From Cellvibrionaceae bacterium (GTDB lineage Bacteria > Pseudomonadota > Gammaproteobacteria > Pseudomonadales > Cellvibrionaceae): DNA of 64,000 nucleotides. Positions 46,295 to 54,132 of the stretch are shown in pieces (positions within the stretch are counted from its first letter, which is position 1; every line of letters begins with the position of its first letter). The position numbers and the translations under genes are program-made. The notes below the pieces were generated by a model that was given only the letters and a program-made list of their open reading frames with translations, made no database searches and was not told the DNA's origin. The stretch is from NCBI GenBank assembly GCA_021151695.1, contig JAGKWU010000011.1, positions 1-64,000 on the forward strand, written 5' to 3'.

Positions 46295-46331
46295 ATGAAC
46301 ACAGCCTACGCGTATCGCAATCTGTGTTCAT
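46295..46331 (-). terminator. Terminator-like hairpin after the GH105 gene
   Basis: A perfect 10-bp inverted repeat ATGAACACAG/CTGTGTTCAT with a 17-base loop lies 14 bases after the stop of the hydrolase gene on the minus strand. It is followed by TTATTAG. The T-run is weak. Confidence 0.55.
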
Positions 46332-46344
46332 GTGTATTATTTTC

Positions 46345-47517
46345 CTAGCGAACATCCATTACCGATGCTGCCAAAAGTGCAGCCATGTAACCATGTGCAT
46401 GATGAGGACCCGATGGTGCAGGAATACTGATGGGGCGAAAAGCAACATAAGCAGCGTAATTCACTTGCGCACTCATTGGTGGCGCGACTGAATTAATTTG
46501 CGGACCACCATCATCAAAACGCACTATATGCTTTTTAAAACTACGCCATGCTTTACGGGTTACAGTTTCATAGGAAGTATCCAGTAATTTTAAATCTACC
46601 GATTTTTGTAATGCGTAAATGATCATACCTGAACCGCTCACCTCAGAATAATTTTGCAATTTTCCGCAAGCATCCAGCACCTGACACCATAAACCATCCG
46701 CTGGATTTTGCGTTGCCTTAAGTCCTTGGGCGAGACTTTGCAGAGCGAAAAGAAGATTATTATATGCAGGATGATCCGCTGGAAAAAACTCAAGAACATC
46801 CACCAATGCCATCGCATACCAGCCTGCAGCACGCGACCAGAATTGCGAAGCTGTGCCAGTAATTGGATTAGCCCAAGGCGCTTGATGATCATAACTCCAG
46901 GCGTGATACGGCAAACCGGCTTTGATATTAAAAGAATGTGATGACACCATCAGGATTTGCTGCACTGCAACATCCAATGCAGTTCTATCATTAAATTGCA
47001 TCGCATAACGAACAAGAAACGGATATGCCATATAGAGGCCATCCACTGACATTACATTGCGGTACTTCTGATCCGTCTTATGCCAAAAACCACCTTCCGG
47101 TGTTTTGCCAAATGCGGTTGGCGAGCTAACACTACCCAACAAATGATTGCGCATAGTTTGCGCCGCCAATTTGTACTTTTGATCGCCAGTTTGCTCATAT
47201 AAAAACAAACACAACACACCGGGCTGTATATTATCAAGAGTCAGTTGTAAATCTTTGATACTGCCATCATCAGCAATATAGTCGTCGACATATTTTTTTA
47301 TATAGGCGAGATAAGCAGAATTGCGATTGCGCAGGTAGATTTTTTCAATACCATGCAAAATCACACTATTGGAGTGATCCCACCCGTGGTGGGTCATTAT
47401 ATCTACCGTCGGCTGGTAACGTTTTATAATGGAATCAGTTACCCATTCACCATAATTCAACTCTGCAGCCTGAGCACCGCCAGACAACAAAACAAGCCCA
47501 ATTAAAAAAGAATGCAC
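46345..47517 (-). CDS. GH88/GH105 unsaturated rhamnogalacturonyl hydrolase
   Basis: The 390-residue (alpha/alpha)6-barrel hydrolase resembles YteR/GH105, which removes the unsaturated uronic acid that lyases leave on rhamnogalacturonan or similar chains. The catalytic-type Asp is in NVMSVDGLYMAYPFLVRYA (about D159). Other barrel segments are FWSRAAGWYAMALVDVLEFF, ADGLWCQVLDACGKLQNYSE and SGSGMIIYAL. A signal peptide is present (MHSFLIGLVLLSGGAQA). The start is taken as GTG at 47517 because GGGAGG lies seven bases upstream; a TTG five codons earlier is less likely. It stands alone, without a lyase or TonB receptor next to it. Confidence 0.9.
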   Translation of the reverse strand: MHSFLIGLVLLSGGAQAAELNYGEWVTDSIIKRYQPTVDIMTHHGWDHSNSVILHGIEKIYLRNRNSAYLAYIKKYVDDYIADDGSIKDLQLTLDNIQPGVLCLFLYEQTGDQKYKLAAQTMRNHLLGSVSSPTAFGKTPEGGFWHKTDQKYRNVMSVDGLYMAYPFLVRYAMQFNDRTALDVAVQQILMVSSHSFNIKAGLPYHAWSYDHQAPWANPITGTASQFWSRAAGWYAMALVDVLEFFPADHPAYNNLLFALQSLAQGLKATQNPADGLWCQVLDACGKLQNYSEVSGSGMIIYALQKSVDLKLLDTSYETVTRKAWRSFKKHIVRFDDGGPQINSVAPPMSAQVNYAAYVAFRPISIPAPSGPHHAHGYMAALLAASVMDVR

Positions 47518-47679
47518 AAAAATGCCTCCCAAGCTATTTTTATCTACACCTCAATGGATGCGCCTTGATAAAAGCCCGAGAACCAATGCCGAAGTTAATA
47601 GTATTTTTATTAAATATTACTCACTGAAGCCCAGAGACAACAGCGGCTAAAGCCATCCCAAAACTATTTCAGTAGCGCA

Positions 47680-48594
47680 CTATATCCAATGCTTCCGAAA
47701 AATCGATAAGCATCTTGCCAAATGATAAATGGACATAAGTGCAAATAATTGCAACAAGTTCCCTTTGATCGAAACGTTGAATTTTTTAAATACTAGCACG
47801 ACATTCAACAAGGAAAATACAGCAACACCCCCTATCCCCCAAAAACCGGGCGAGACAAGCATAGCAACTACACTTAACATAAAAAGGGAAATTTGAAAAA
47901 CGGCGGCCAGTGCCGTTTTGGATTTTATAAAGCGACGAAAACTTTGCATGTCACCAACCCCATGCCATAACTCTCGTCGAAAAAAGGCGCTCCAGCTTTT
48001 TGGATAGCCCTCATGCAAAACCAGTAGCCTTCCATTGATGCAAACATCAATACCAAGATGCCTGGCCCTGCGACAAATATCTACATCCTCTGCAGATATC
48101 AATTGCTCGTTAAATCCATTCAGTCGCTTCAACACCGCTCGACTGGCAATTAAATTACCGCCGTTAATATACTTGCGGTTCTGGCATTTCATGCCGGCAA
48201 ACCAGGATGTTTCGATCCAACCCGGCTGCTCGGAAAGGCCATAAGTAGCGCCCATCAAAATTTGTTTTTCGAGCACAGCACCTTTTAATGACAATATTTC
48301 ATCTACCCATTGCCGGGCAATAAGCACGTCGCCGTCAATAAAAGCGACGACTTTATAAATCGCTTTTTGCCAACCCAAATTGCGCACAGCCGAGACGGTA
48401 TATTTGCATGGCAAGGCGATCAACTTGATATCGGCAAAGGTTTCTAAGATGGACAAGCTATTATCGGAGCTGGCGTTATCAATCACAATCACTTCAAACT
48501 CCGCACGACCTTCCAATAGTGAAAAAATCCGATACAGAACCTTGGTGACAAACTGCTGCTCATTGTGGGCAGGAATTACAAGCGAGATACCCAT
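47680..48594 (-). CDS. Family 2 glycosyltransferase
   Basis: The 304-residue GT2 enzyme has the N-terminal nucleotide-sugar fold (ISLVIPAHNEQQFVTKVLYR, VIVIDNASSDNS), the DxD-like VAFIDGDVLIARQWVD, and the acceptor-side motif ISAEDVDICRRARHLG. The C-terminal 80 residues contain two or three membrane helices, so it works at the inner-membrane face. AGGAGGAGTTTGT precedes the ATG at 48594. The acceptor is unknown; no polysaccharide cluster surrounds it. Base composition is AT-richer than the T2SS region. Confidence 0.9.
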   Translation of the reverse strand: MGISLVIPAHNEQQFVTKVLYRIFSLLEGRAEFEVIVIDNASSDNSLSILETFADIKLIALPCKYTVSAVRNLGWQKAIYKVVAFIDGDVLIARQWVDEILSLKGAVLEKQILMGATYGLSEQPGWIETSWFAGMKCQNRKYINGGNLIASRAVLKRLNGFNEQLISAEDVDICRRARHLGIDVCINGRLLVLHEGYPKSWSAFFRRELWHGVGDMQSFRRFIKSKTALAAVFQISLFMLSVVAMLVSPGFWGIGGVAVFSLLNVVLVFKKFNVSIKGNLLQLFALMSIYHLARCLSIFRKHWI

Positions 48595-48897
48595 ACAAAC
48601 TCCTCCTAGAGATACCATTTAAAATGGTGATGTATGAAGCCATATATTTTTATTTTTTTATGAAATTTATTTTGGCCAATCAAGCCAAACACCAGAAACT
48701 GCTATCTGGTTTATCGTCTTGCAGGGAAAGTCTACATTAAGCTGATTAGGAAACAAACTTACCAAAAGGTGAAAGGGGTCACTGAGTTTAGATTAAATAG
48801 AATTTCGATTCAGATTTGTTGGGCTGGGACGCGTAGATTGCGCAGGCTTATCACGACCTACGCACGTCAAGAATATTTCAGCAAACAGTAAATACAC
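48595..48897. other. Intergenic region, nothing recognised
   Basis: This AT-rich gap of about 303 bases lies upstream of the glycosyltransferase and downstream of the GIY-YIG gene. A loose inverted pair CGTAGATTG and its near-complement around CCTACG (about 48830-48865) is visible, but I see no gene, terminator with T-run or known repeat. Confidence 0.4.
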
Positions 48898-49185
48898 TCA
48901 AAGGATCGATGGATACAAATCCAGCCAATCGAGATTTTTCTCGTTAATCAAATCTATTTTCTCACTTCGCCCCAACTTCTTGAGGAGCTTTTCCCGCCCT
49001 ATAGCGGATTCCATCGTTTCTGCCAGCTCAAAGTAAACCAAACTGGTGACTTTGTATTTTTTAGTAAATGACTCGGCAAGATGGTTTTTATGCTGCCAGA
49101 TTCGCTGAGGGAGATTGCTTGTTACACCCACGTACAACACTCCATATTTTTTGCTGGCGAGGATATAAACAGCTGGTTGCCTCAT
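48898..49185 (-). CDS. GIY-YIG nuclease family protein
   Basis: The 95-residue single-domain protein has the GIY-YIG core as VYILASKKYGVLYVGVTSN. The catalytic-type Arg follows in LPQRIWQHKN and the Glu in TMESAIGREKLLKKLGR. Small stand-alone members (YhbQ-like and related) are common and of uncertain function. AAGGAATTTAAA precedes the ATG at 49185; a TTG seven codons earlier is less likely. It lies beside a long inverted repeat of a dispersed family. Confidence 0.9.
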   Translation of the reverse strand: MRQPAVYILASKKYGVLYVGVTSNLPQRIWQHKNHLAESFTKKYKVTSLVYFELAETMESAIGREKLLKKLGRSEKIDLINEKNLDWLDLYPSIL

Positions 49186-49270
49186 TTTAAATTCCTTTTT
49201 ATTCAATGACGCACATAAAGGTTGTTAGCGACTAAAGCATGCCCTAAGCAACCGTTAAAATTCGGTTAAA

Positions 49271-49436
49271 TAGGGAATCGTCATCCTCGCGCAGCGGGGA
49301 TCCAGTTCTTCGCCTTTTGGATTTTCAAGGAAGTTTTGATTTTGAATAGCTATCCAGTGCTGCGCACTCTAGATGGAGATGTTTTAAAGCTTGAGCAAGA
49401 ACTGGATCCCCGCTACGCGAGGATGACGACTCCCTA
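49271..49436. repeat. Long inverted repeat, copy A of a dispersed family
   Basis: Two arms of nearly 40 bases (49271-49310 and 49397-49436) are inverted complements with few mismatches. Inner halves are GGGGATCCAGTTCTT and AAGAACTGGATCCCC; outer parts are CGTCATCCTCGCG and CGCGAGGATGACG. About 86 bases separate them. Related GTCATCC-CCGC/GCGG-GGATGAC hairpins are widespread dispersed repeats in proteobacteria. A shorter relative lies at 51078-51158. Confidence 0.85.
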
Positions 49437-49489
49437 TTTCATAGACCCCTGAATAAAAATGCAATTCCTTGAAAATCAAAAAAAACATA

Positions 49490-49798
49490 TCAAGCACTTA
49501 CAATAATAAACGCCCCGCATACAGAACATTCAAAATTATCATCATTTGTATCTGATGAAACAGGCCTCATAACCTCAACATGTCCCACCTTAAAGCATCC
49601 GGGACAATTTTGCTGCAAGGCATGGCTGGCTGATACATAGCTACGAAGTTGTTTTAAACTATTATTAATCCTTTCTTTTTCATGCCTGATTTCTTCCAAC
49701 GTAGCCCTAAGCTCCTTTTCTTTAACCTCTAAATGTTTTAGTTCATTTTCACTTTCATCCGCCAATTCATTTGCATATTCATTAAATTCTTCATACAT
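49490..49798 (-). CDS. Coiled-coil/zinc-ribbon small protein
   Basis: The 102-residue cytoplasmic protein has an acidic N-terminus and a helix of about 50 residues rich in Glu, Lys and Leu (EVKEKELRATLEEIRHEKER), likely coiled coil. A C-terminal zinc ribbon follows, with CPGC and CSVC as the two cysteine pairs (about 64-67 and 92-95). AGGAGAGCGGTT precedes the ATG at 49798. No family recognised. The zinc ribbon could bind nucleic acid or a protein partner, but nothing in the context supports a specific role. Confidence 0.75.
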   Translation of the reverse strand: MYEEFNEYANELADESENELKHLEVKEKELRATLEEIRHEKERINNSLKQLRSYVSASHALQQNCPGCFKVGHVEVMRPVSSDTNDDNFECSVCGAFIIVSA

Positions 49799-49861
49799 AA
49801 CCGCTCTCCTGTTCACAATACAACAAGCCAACCTTTAAATATCCGAATTTGTTGCTGCAAG

Positions 49862-49890
49862 AAAAACGGGCCAGTTTCTCAACTGACCCG
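49862..49890 (-). terminator. Rho-independent terminator of dnaJ
   Basis: On the minus strand CGGGTCAGTT pairs with AACTGGCCCG (one mismatch) over a four-base loop and is followed by TTTTTCTTG. It begins 20 bases after the dnaJ stop. Confidence 0.88.
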
Positions 49891-49909
49891 CTCTCGATTT
49901 AACGCTTAA

Positions 49910-51019
49910 TTACTCGTTAAAAAACTTCTTCACCCCATTAAACCAACTCGATTGCTTGGGCGAGAACTTTCCGCCTTTTAAGCTTGCCTGGAAATCCCTC
50001 AGCATTTCTTTTTGTTTGCTGGTGAGACTTACCGGCGTTTCAACCACTACACGGCAGAGCAAATCACCCTGCGCGCCGCCGCGCACTGGCGTTACACCTT
50101 TGCCGCGGAGTTTGAAGAGCTTGCCGGTTTGGGTTTCGGCGGGGACTTTTAGTTTTACGCGACCATCGAGTGTGGGAACCTCGAGTTCGCCGCCGAGGGC
50201 TGCGTCCACGAAATCGATGGGGACTTCGCAATAAAGATCCGCGCCTTCGCGTTGGAAAATTTCGTGTTTGCGTACGCTGACTTGTACGTACAAGTCACCG
50301 GATGGTCCACCGTCTGAGCCTGCTTCACCTTCACCGGACAAGCGAATGCGATCACCTGTGTCCACGCCGGCTGGCACTTTAACGGAGAGGGTTTTGGTCT
50401 CTTCGGTGCGGCCTTGGCCGTGACAGCTTTTGCAGGGATCAGAAATGATGGTGCCGCGCCCGCGACAGTTGGGACAGGTTTGCTGTACAGAGAAGAAGCC
50501 CTGTTGCATGCGCACCTGGCCGTGGCCACCGCAGGTGGTACAAGTAACTGGGCGACTGCCAGGTTTCGCGCCTGAGCCGTCGCAGGTTTTACAGGAGACG
50601 AGCGTGGGCACTTTGATTTGTACGGTGGTGCCTTTTACGGCTTCTTCCAGGCTCAGCTCCAGGGTGTAGCGCAGATCAGAGCCGCGTGCAGGACCGCCGC
50701 GACCACCACGTCCGCCACCGAAGATATCGCCGAACACATCGCCAAAAATATCGCTGAAGTTGCTGTAGCCACCGCCGCCCATACCGGACTGCTGATCGAC
50801 ACCGGCGTGGCCGTATTGATCATAGGCCGCGCGCTTTTGTTCGTCGGAGAGAATTTCGTAGGCTTCACTGGCTTCTTTGAATTTCTCTTCAGCGGAGGCA
50901 TCGTCGGGATTGCGGTCAGGGTGATATTTCATCGCCACACGACGATAAGCTTTTTTCAAATCGGCTGCGGATACGCCGCGCTCGACACCGAGAATTTCGT
51001 AGTAGTCACGTTTTGCCAT
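49910..51019 (-). CDS. dnaJ: Chaperone protein DnaJ
   Basis: This 369-residue Hsp40 co-chaperone stimulates DnaK ATPase and delivers unfolded clients. The J-domain has the HPD motif (H33-P34-D35). A Gly/Phe-rich region follows ([20 protein letters not shown]), then four CxxCxGxG zinc repeats ([32 protein letters not shown]) and the two C-terminal beta domains. Length is normal. It lies 280 bases downstream of dnaK with repeats in between. Confidence 0.98.
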   Translation of the reverse strand: MAKRDYYEILGVERGVSAADLKKAYRRVAMKYHPDRNPDDASAEEKFKEASEAYEILSDEQKRAAYDQYGHAGVDQQSGMGGGGYSNFSDIFGDVFGDIFGGGRGGRGGPARGSDLRYTLELSLEEAVKGTTVQIKVPTLVSCKTCDGSGAKPGSRPVTCTTCGGHGQVRMQQGFFSVQQTCPNCRGRGTIISDPCKSCHGQGRTEETKTLSVKVPAGVDTGDRIRLSGEGEAGSDGGPSGDLYVQVSVRKHEIFQREGADLYCEVPIDFVDAALGGELEVPTLDGRVKLKVPAETQTGKLFKLRGKGVTPVRGGAQGDLLCRVVVETPVSLTSKQKEMLRDFQASLKGGKFSPKQSSWFNGVKKFFNE

Positions 51020-51077
51020 GGATTACACCAGTTTACGAGTTTTACTTTTGGCTGAATATTTTGCAGATGTCATTACT

Positions 51078-51158
51078 CGTCATCCCCGCAGGGGATCCAG
51101 TGACTTTGAGTTTTAATTTTCAAGGCGCTGGATTCCCTTCGGGAATGACGACTCCCTA
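51078..51158. repeat. Inverted repeat, copy B of the dispersed family
   Basis: CGTCATCCCCGCAGGGGATCCAG (51078-51100, itself partly palindromic) is mirrored by CTGGATTCCC, then TTCGGGAATGACGACTCCCTA (to 51158). The closing GACGACTCCCTA is identical to the end of copy A at 49271-49436, so both belong to one family. It lies between dnaK and dnaJ, just upstream of the dnaJ start. Confidence 0.8.
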
Positions 51159-51216
51159 CTATTTACGCTTAGCAATACATAGGAAGCCGCACTTAATAAA
51201 TCAGATCTTCTTACAC

Positions 51217-51283
51217 GACAAATGCGGGCAAGCCCGCATTTGTTTTTATCCCCTCTCCTAATGGGAGAGGGTTAGGGTGAGGG
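51217..51283. repeat. Two hairpins between dnaK and dnaJ
   Basis: The first is AAATGCGGGC/GCCCGCATTT (about 51219-51242), followed on the plus strand by GTTTTTATC. The second is CCCTCTCC/GGAGAGGG (51250-51271), continuing GTTAGGGTGAGGG, a widespread repeat type in proteobacteria. Both would be transcribed in the dnaK-dnaJ message and could reduce read-through or stabilise the dnaK 3-prime end. Confidence 0.65.
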
Positions 51284-51299
51284 AAATTCCCCGCACTAA

Positions 51300-53231
51300 T
51301 TACTTGTGATCTTTAACTTCTTCGAACTCAGCATCTACCACGCCGTCGTCCGCTGCTTTGCTGCTGGAACCGCCCGCTTGTTGCGCGCCGGCGCCTTGTT
51401 GAGCACCTGCTTGCTGCTCAGCGTAGAGCTTTTGCGCCAGTGAACCAGAAGCCTCTGTCAGCTTGGTAGTGGCAGCTTCGATTGCAGCCAGGTCTTCACC
51501 TTTTACAACAGCTTCTGCATCTTTGATGGCTGACTCAATCGCAGCCTTCTCTTCAGCAGTAGCTTTGTCGCCAGCTTCTTTCAGGGTTTTTTGGGTGGCG
51601 TGAATCAAGCCTTCCAAGGTGTTGCGTGCAGTTACCGTCTCGGCAAACTTGCGATCAGCTTCGGCGTTGGCCTCAGCATCTTTTACCATTTTTTCAATTT
51701 CGGCATCGCTCAAACCGGAAGAGGCTTTGATCACGATGGATTGCTCTTTGCCAGTGGCTTTGTCTTTTGCGCTTACGTTCAGGATACCGTTAGCGTCAAT
51801 GTCGAAAGTTACTTCAATTTGTGGCATGCCGCGTTGTGCAGGTGGAATGTCGCTCAGGTCAAAACGGCCCAGCGATTTGTTTTGCGACGCCTGCTTGCGC
51901 TCGCCCTGAACAACGTGAATGGTCACAGCAGTTTGGTTGTCTTCTGCGGTGGAGAACACTTGTGACTTTTTGGTTGGGATGGTGGTGTTTTTGTCGATCA
52001 ACGGAGTCGCTACACCGCCCATGGTTTCGATACCCAGGGTCAGTGGAGTTACGTCGAGCAACAGAACGTCTTTTACATCACCCGCCAATACCGCACCTTG
52101 AATCGCTGCACCTATGGCTACAGCTTCATCAGGGTTTACGTCTTTACGTGGCTCTTTGCCGAAGAAATCCGCAACGGCTTTTTGTACCAAAGGCATACGA
52201 GTCTGACCACCAACAAGGATGATGTCGTCGATAGCTTTGATGTCGATACCGGAATCTTTGATCGCTTGACGCACTGGCTCCATAGAGCGAGTTACCAGCT
52301 CTTCTACCAATGATTCGAGCTTGGCGCGCGTCAGCTTTACCACCAAGTGTTTTGGACCTGTGGCATCAGCAGTGATGTACGGCAGGTTCACTTCGGTTTG
52401 TTGTGCTGATGACAATTCAATCTTGGCTTTTTCAGCAGCTTCTTTCAGACGCTGCAGGGCCAGTGGATCGTTGTGCAGATCAATGCCAGTGTCTTTCTTG
52501 AAAGTTTCTGCGAGGAATTCGATCAAACGCATATCGAAGTCTTCACCACCGAGGAAAGTGTCGCCGTTGGTTGAAAGTACTTCGAATTGGTGTTCGCCAT
52601 CTACGTCGGCAATTTCGATGATAGAGATATCGAAAGTACCACCACCCAGGTCGTATACCGCGATAGTGCGGTCGCCCACGCCTTTATCCAAACCGTACGC
52701 CAATGCTGCTGCTGTTGGTTCGTTGATGATGCGTTTTACATCCAGGCCCGCGATGCGGCCAGCATCTTTGGTGGCTTGACGTTGTGAGTCATTGAAGTAA
52801 GCAGGAACGGTAATTACCGCTTCTGTTACCGCTTCGCCGAGATAATCTTCAGCGGTTTTTTTCATTTTCTTCAGCACTTCGGCAGAAATTTGTGGCGGGG
52901 CCTTTTTATCGCCCTTCACTTCTACCCAGGCATCACCGTTGTCAGCTGCAACGATTTTGTAAGGCACCATGGAGATGTCTTTTTGCACTACGTCGTCGCG
53001 GAATTTACGGCCGATCAAACGCTTTACTGCGTACAGGGTGTTGTGCGGGTTGGTCACTGATTGACGCTTGGCAGATTGGCCAACCAGGATTTCGCTGTCG
53101 TTAGTGAAAGCAATAATGGATGGCGTAGTGCGATCGCCTTCGGCGTTTTCGATAACTTTAGGCTTGCCGCCTTCCAATACTGATACGCAAGAGTTGGTGG
53201 TACCCAAGTCAATGCCGATAATTTTACCCAT
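51300..53231 (-). CDS. dnaK: Molecular chaperone DnaK
   Basis: The 643-residue Hsp70 has the N-terminal ATPase domain ([54 protein letters not shown]), the hydrophobic linker ([19 protein letters not shown]), the substrate-binding domain, a helical lid and a Gln/Ala/Gly-rich tail ending [25 protein letters not shown] precedes the ATG at 53231; the longer frame lacks support. A sigma-32-like promoter lies about 118 bases upstream. It works with DnaJ and GrpE encoded on either side. Confidence 0.99.
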   Translation of the reverse strand: MGKIIGIDLGTTNSCVSVLEGGKPKVIENAEGDRTTPSIIAFTNDSEILVGQSAKRQSVTNPHNTLYAVKRLIGRKFRDDVVQKDISMVPYKIVAADNGDAWVEVKGDKKAPPQISAEVLKKMKKTAEDYLGEAVTEAVITVPAYFNDSQRQATKDAGRIAGLDVKRIINEPTAAALAYGLDKGVGDRTIAVYDLGGGTFDISIIEIADVDGEHQFEVLSTNGDTFLGGEDFDMRLIEFLAETFKKDTGIDLHNDPLALQRLKEAAEKAKIELSSAQQTEVNLPYITADATGPKHLVVKLTRAKLESLVEELVTRSMEPVRQAIKDSGIDIKAIDDIILVGGQTRMPLVQKAVADFFGKEPRKDVNPDEAVAIGAAIQGAVLAGDVKDVLLLDVTPLTLGIETMGGVATPLIDKNTTIPTKKSQVFSTAEDNQTAVTIHVVQGERKQASQNKSLGRFDLSDIPPAQRGMPQIEVTFDIDANGILNVSAKDKATGKEQSIVIKASSGLSDAEIEKMVKDAEANAEADRKFAETVTARNTLEGLIHATQKTLKEAGDKATAEEKAAIESAIKDAEAVVKGEDLAAIEAATTKLTEASGSLAQKLYAEQQAGAQQGAGAQQAGGSSSKAADDGVVDAEFEEVKDHK

Positions 53232-53348
53232 GATATTGCTCCTGAAAATTGCTCTGTTGCTATGCGGATGATTCACCCGCGCAAAAAGTTTGGTTACTCG
53301 TCAGATGCTTTACGCACTTGTATGCGGCTTCATCGACAGTTGGTTTCT

Positions 53349-53376
53349 ATATTGGAGCTGACAAATGTAATTCAAG
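53349..53376 (-). promoter_or_regulatory. Candidate sigma-32 promoter of dnaK
   Basis: On the minus strand CTTGAA (complement of 53371-53376) and TCCAATAT (complement of 53349-53356) are separated by 14 bases. They fit the heat-shock consensus CTTGAA/CCCCATNT with mismatches at two of the eight -10 positions. The site lies in the grpE-dnaK gap. Confidence 0.6.
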
Positions 53377-53410
53377 GCCAGCTCGCAAAAATCCTTACAA
53401 AAGACGTGGT

Positions 53411-53974
53411 TTATGATGCTTTGGAAACAACCACCATCGCGGGGCGCACCAGGCGACCGTGCAGTGTGTAGCCCTTCTGGAAGCAAGTGAGCACAGTATT
53501 TGGCTCTACGTTGGGATTGGGCACAGCGGAAACAGCTTGATGCAGGTTGGGATCAAAGGGCTCACCTTCGGGATTCACCACCAGCACCTGATGACGAGCC
53601 AGGGCATCGACAAAGGTCTTGTGAGTCAGCTGGATACCTTCGATAACCGAAGCGAAGACTTCATTGCTGGCATCGATAGAAGTGAGCGCACGCTCCAGGT
53701 TATCCACTACTGGCAGCAGGTCGTTAACCAGCTTTTCCAGACCGAATTTGTGGGCCTTCTCAACATCCTGCTCGGCGCGACGACGGGCATTTTGGGCATC
53801 AGCCTGGGCGCGCAGTGAGCTTTCTTTGGCGGATTCGTAGGCGGCAGCCAAGGTCGCCAGTTGGGATTGCAAACCCTCGATACTGACTTCTGTGGCCGGC
53901 TCTTGCGCGGCAGCAGCTTCGGCGGCTTTAGGGTCTGTGGCGTTTTGAATGTCGGTGTAGTCTTCAGTAGACAC
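53411..53974 (-). CDS. grpE: Nucleotide exchange factor GrpE
   Basis: The 187-residue protein has an acidic, Ala/Glu-rich N-terminus and a long coiled coil (about 45-100; AESAKESSLRAQADAQNARR-like, FGLEKLVNDLLPVVDNLERA). A C-terminal beta domain ends HGRLVRPAMVVVSKAS. It releases ADP from DnaK. The start is taken as GTG at 53974, six bases after GGAGATAGCC-type Shine-Dalgarno. The frame also opens at 54016, but those residues look non-native. A sigma-32 promoter lies about 72 bases upstream. Confidence 0.96.
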   Translation of the reverse strand: MSTEDYTDIQNATDPKAAEAAAAQEPATEVSIEGLQSQLATLAAAYESAKESSLRAQADAQNARRRAEQDVEKAHKFGLEKLVNDLLPVVDNLERALTSIDASNEVFASVIEGIQLTHKTFVDALARHQVLVVNPEGEPFDPNLHQAVSAVPNPNVEPNTVLTCFQKGYTLHGRLVRPAMVVVSKAS

Positions 53975-54045
53975 GGCTATCTCCAATCCTGATAAAAGTA
54001 ACGACTGGCCGGACAAAAGCCGGCCGGAAAATTTGAGTGGGCGTT

Positions 54046-54073
54046 ATATGGGGCTGGCTGGCAAAGATTCAAG
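54046..54073 (-). promoter_or_regulatory. Sigma-32 promoter of grpE
   Basis: On the minus strand CTTGAA (complement of 54068-54073) and CCCCATAT (complement of 54046-54053) are separated by 14 bases. That is a perfect match to the heat-shock promoter consensus. It lies about 72 bases before the GTG start of grpE. A GC-rich hairpin (54071-54101) overlaps its upstream edge. Confidence 0.85.
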
Positions 54074-54132
54074 CGCGGCGGGGATTTTTCCGCCGCGCTT
54101 ACGATAATGAGGGGTGATCTAAGGGGCTGCTG

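Noticed and set aside
54071..54101. GC-rich hairpin between cti and grpE as a terminator of cti.
   Set aside because: The stem is strong but no T-run follows on the minus strand, and its edge overlaps the sigma-32 -35 box of grpE. It was left as a hairpin of unclear role.
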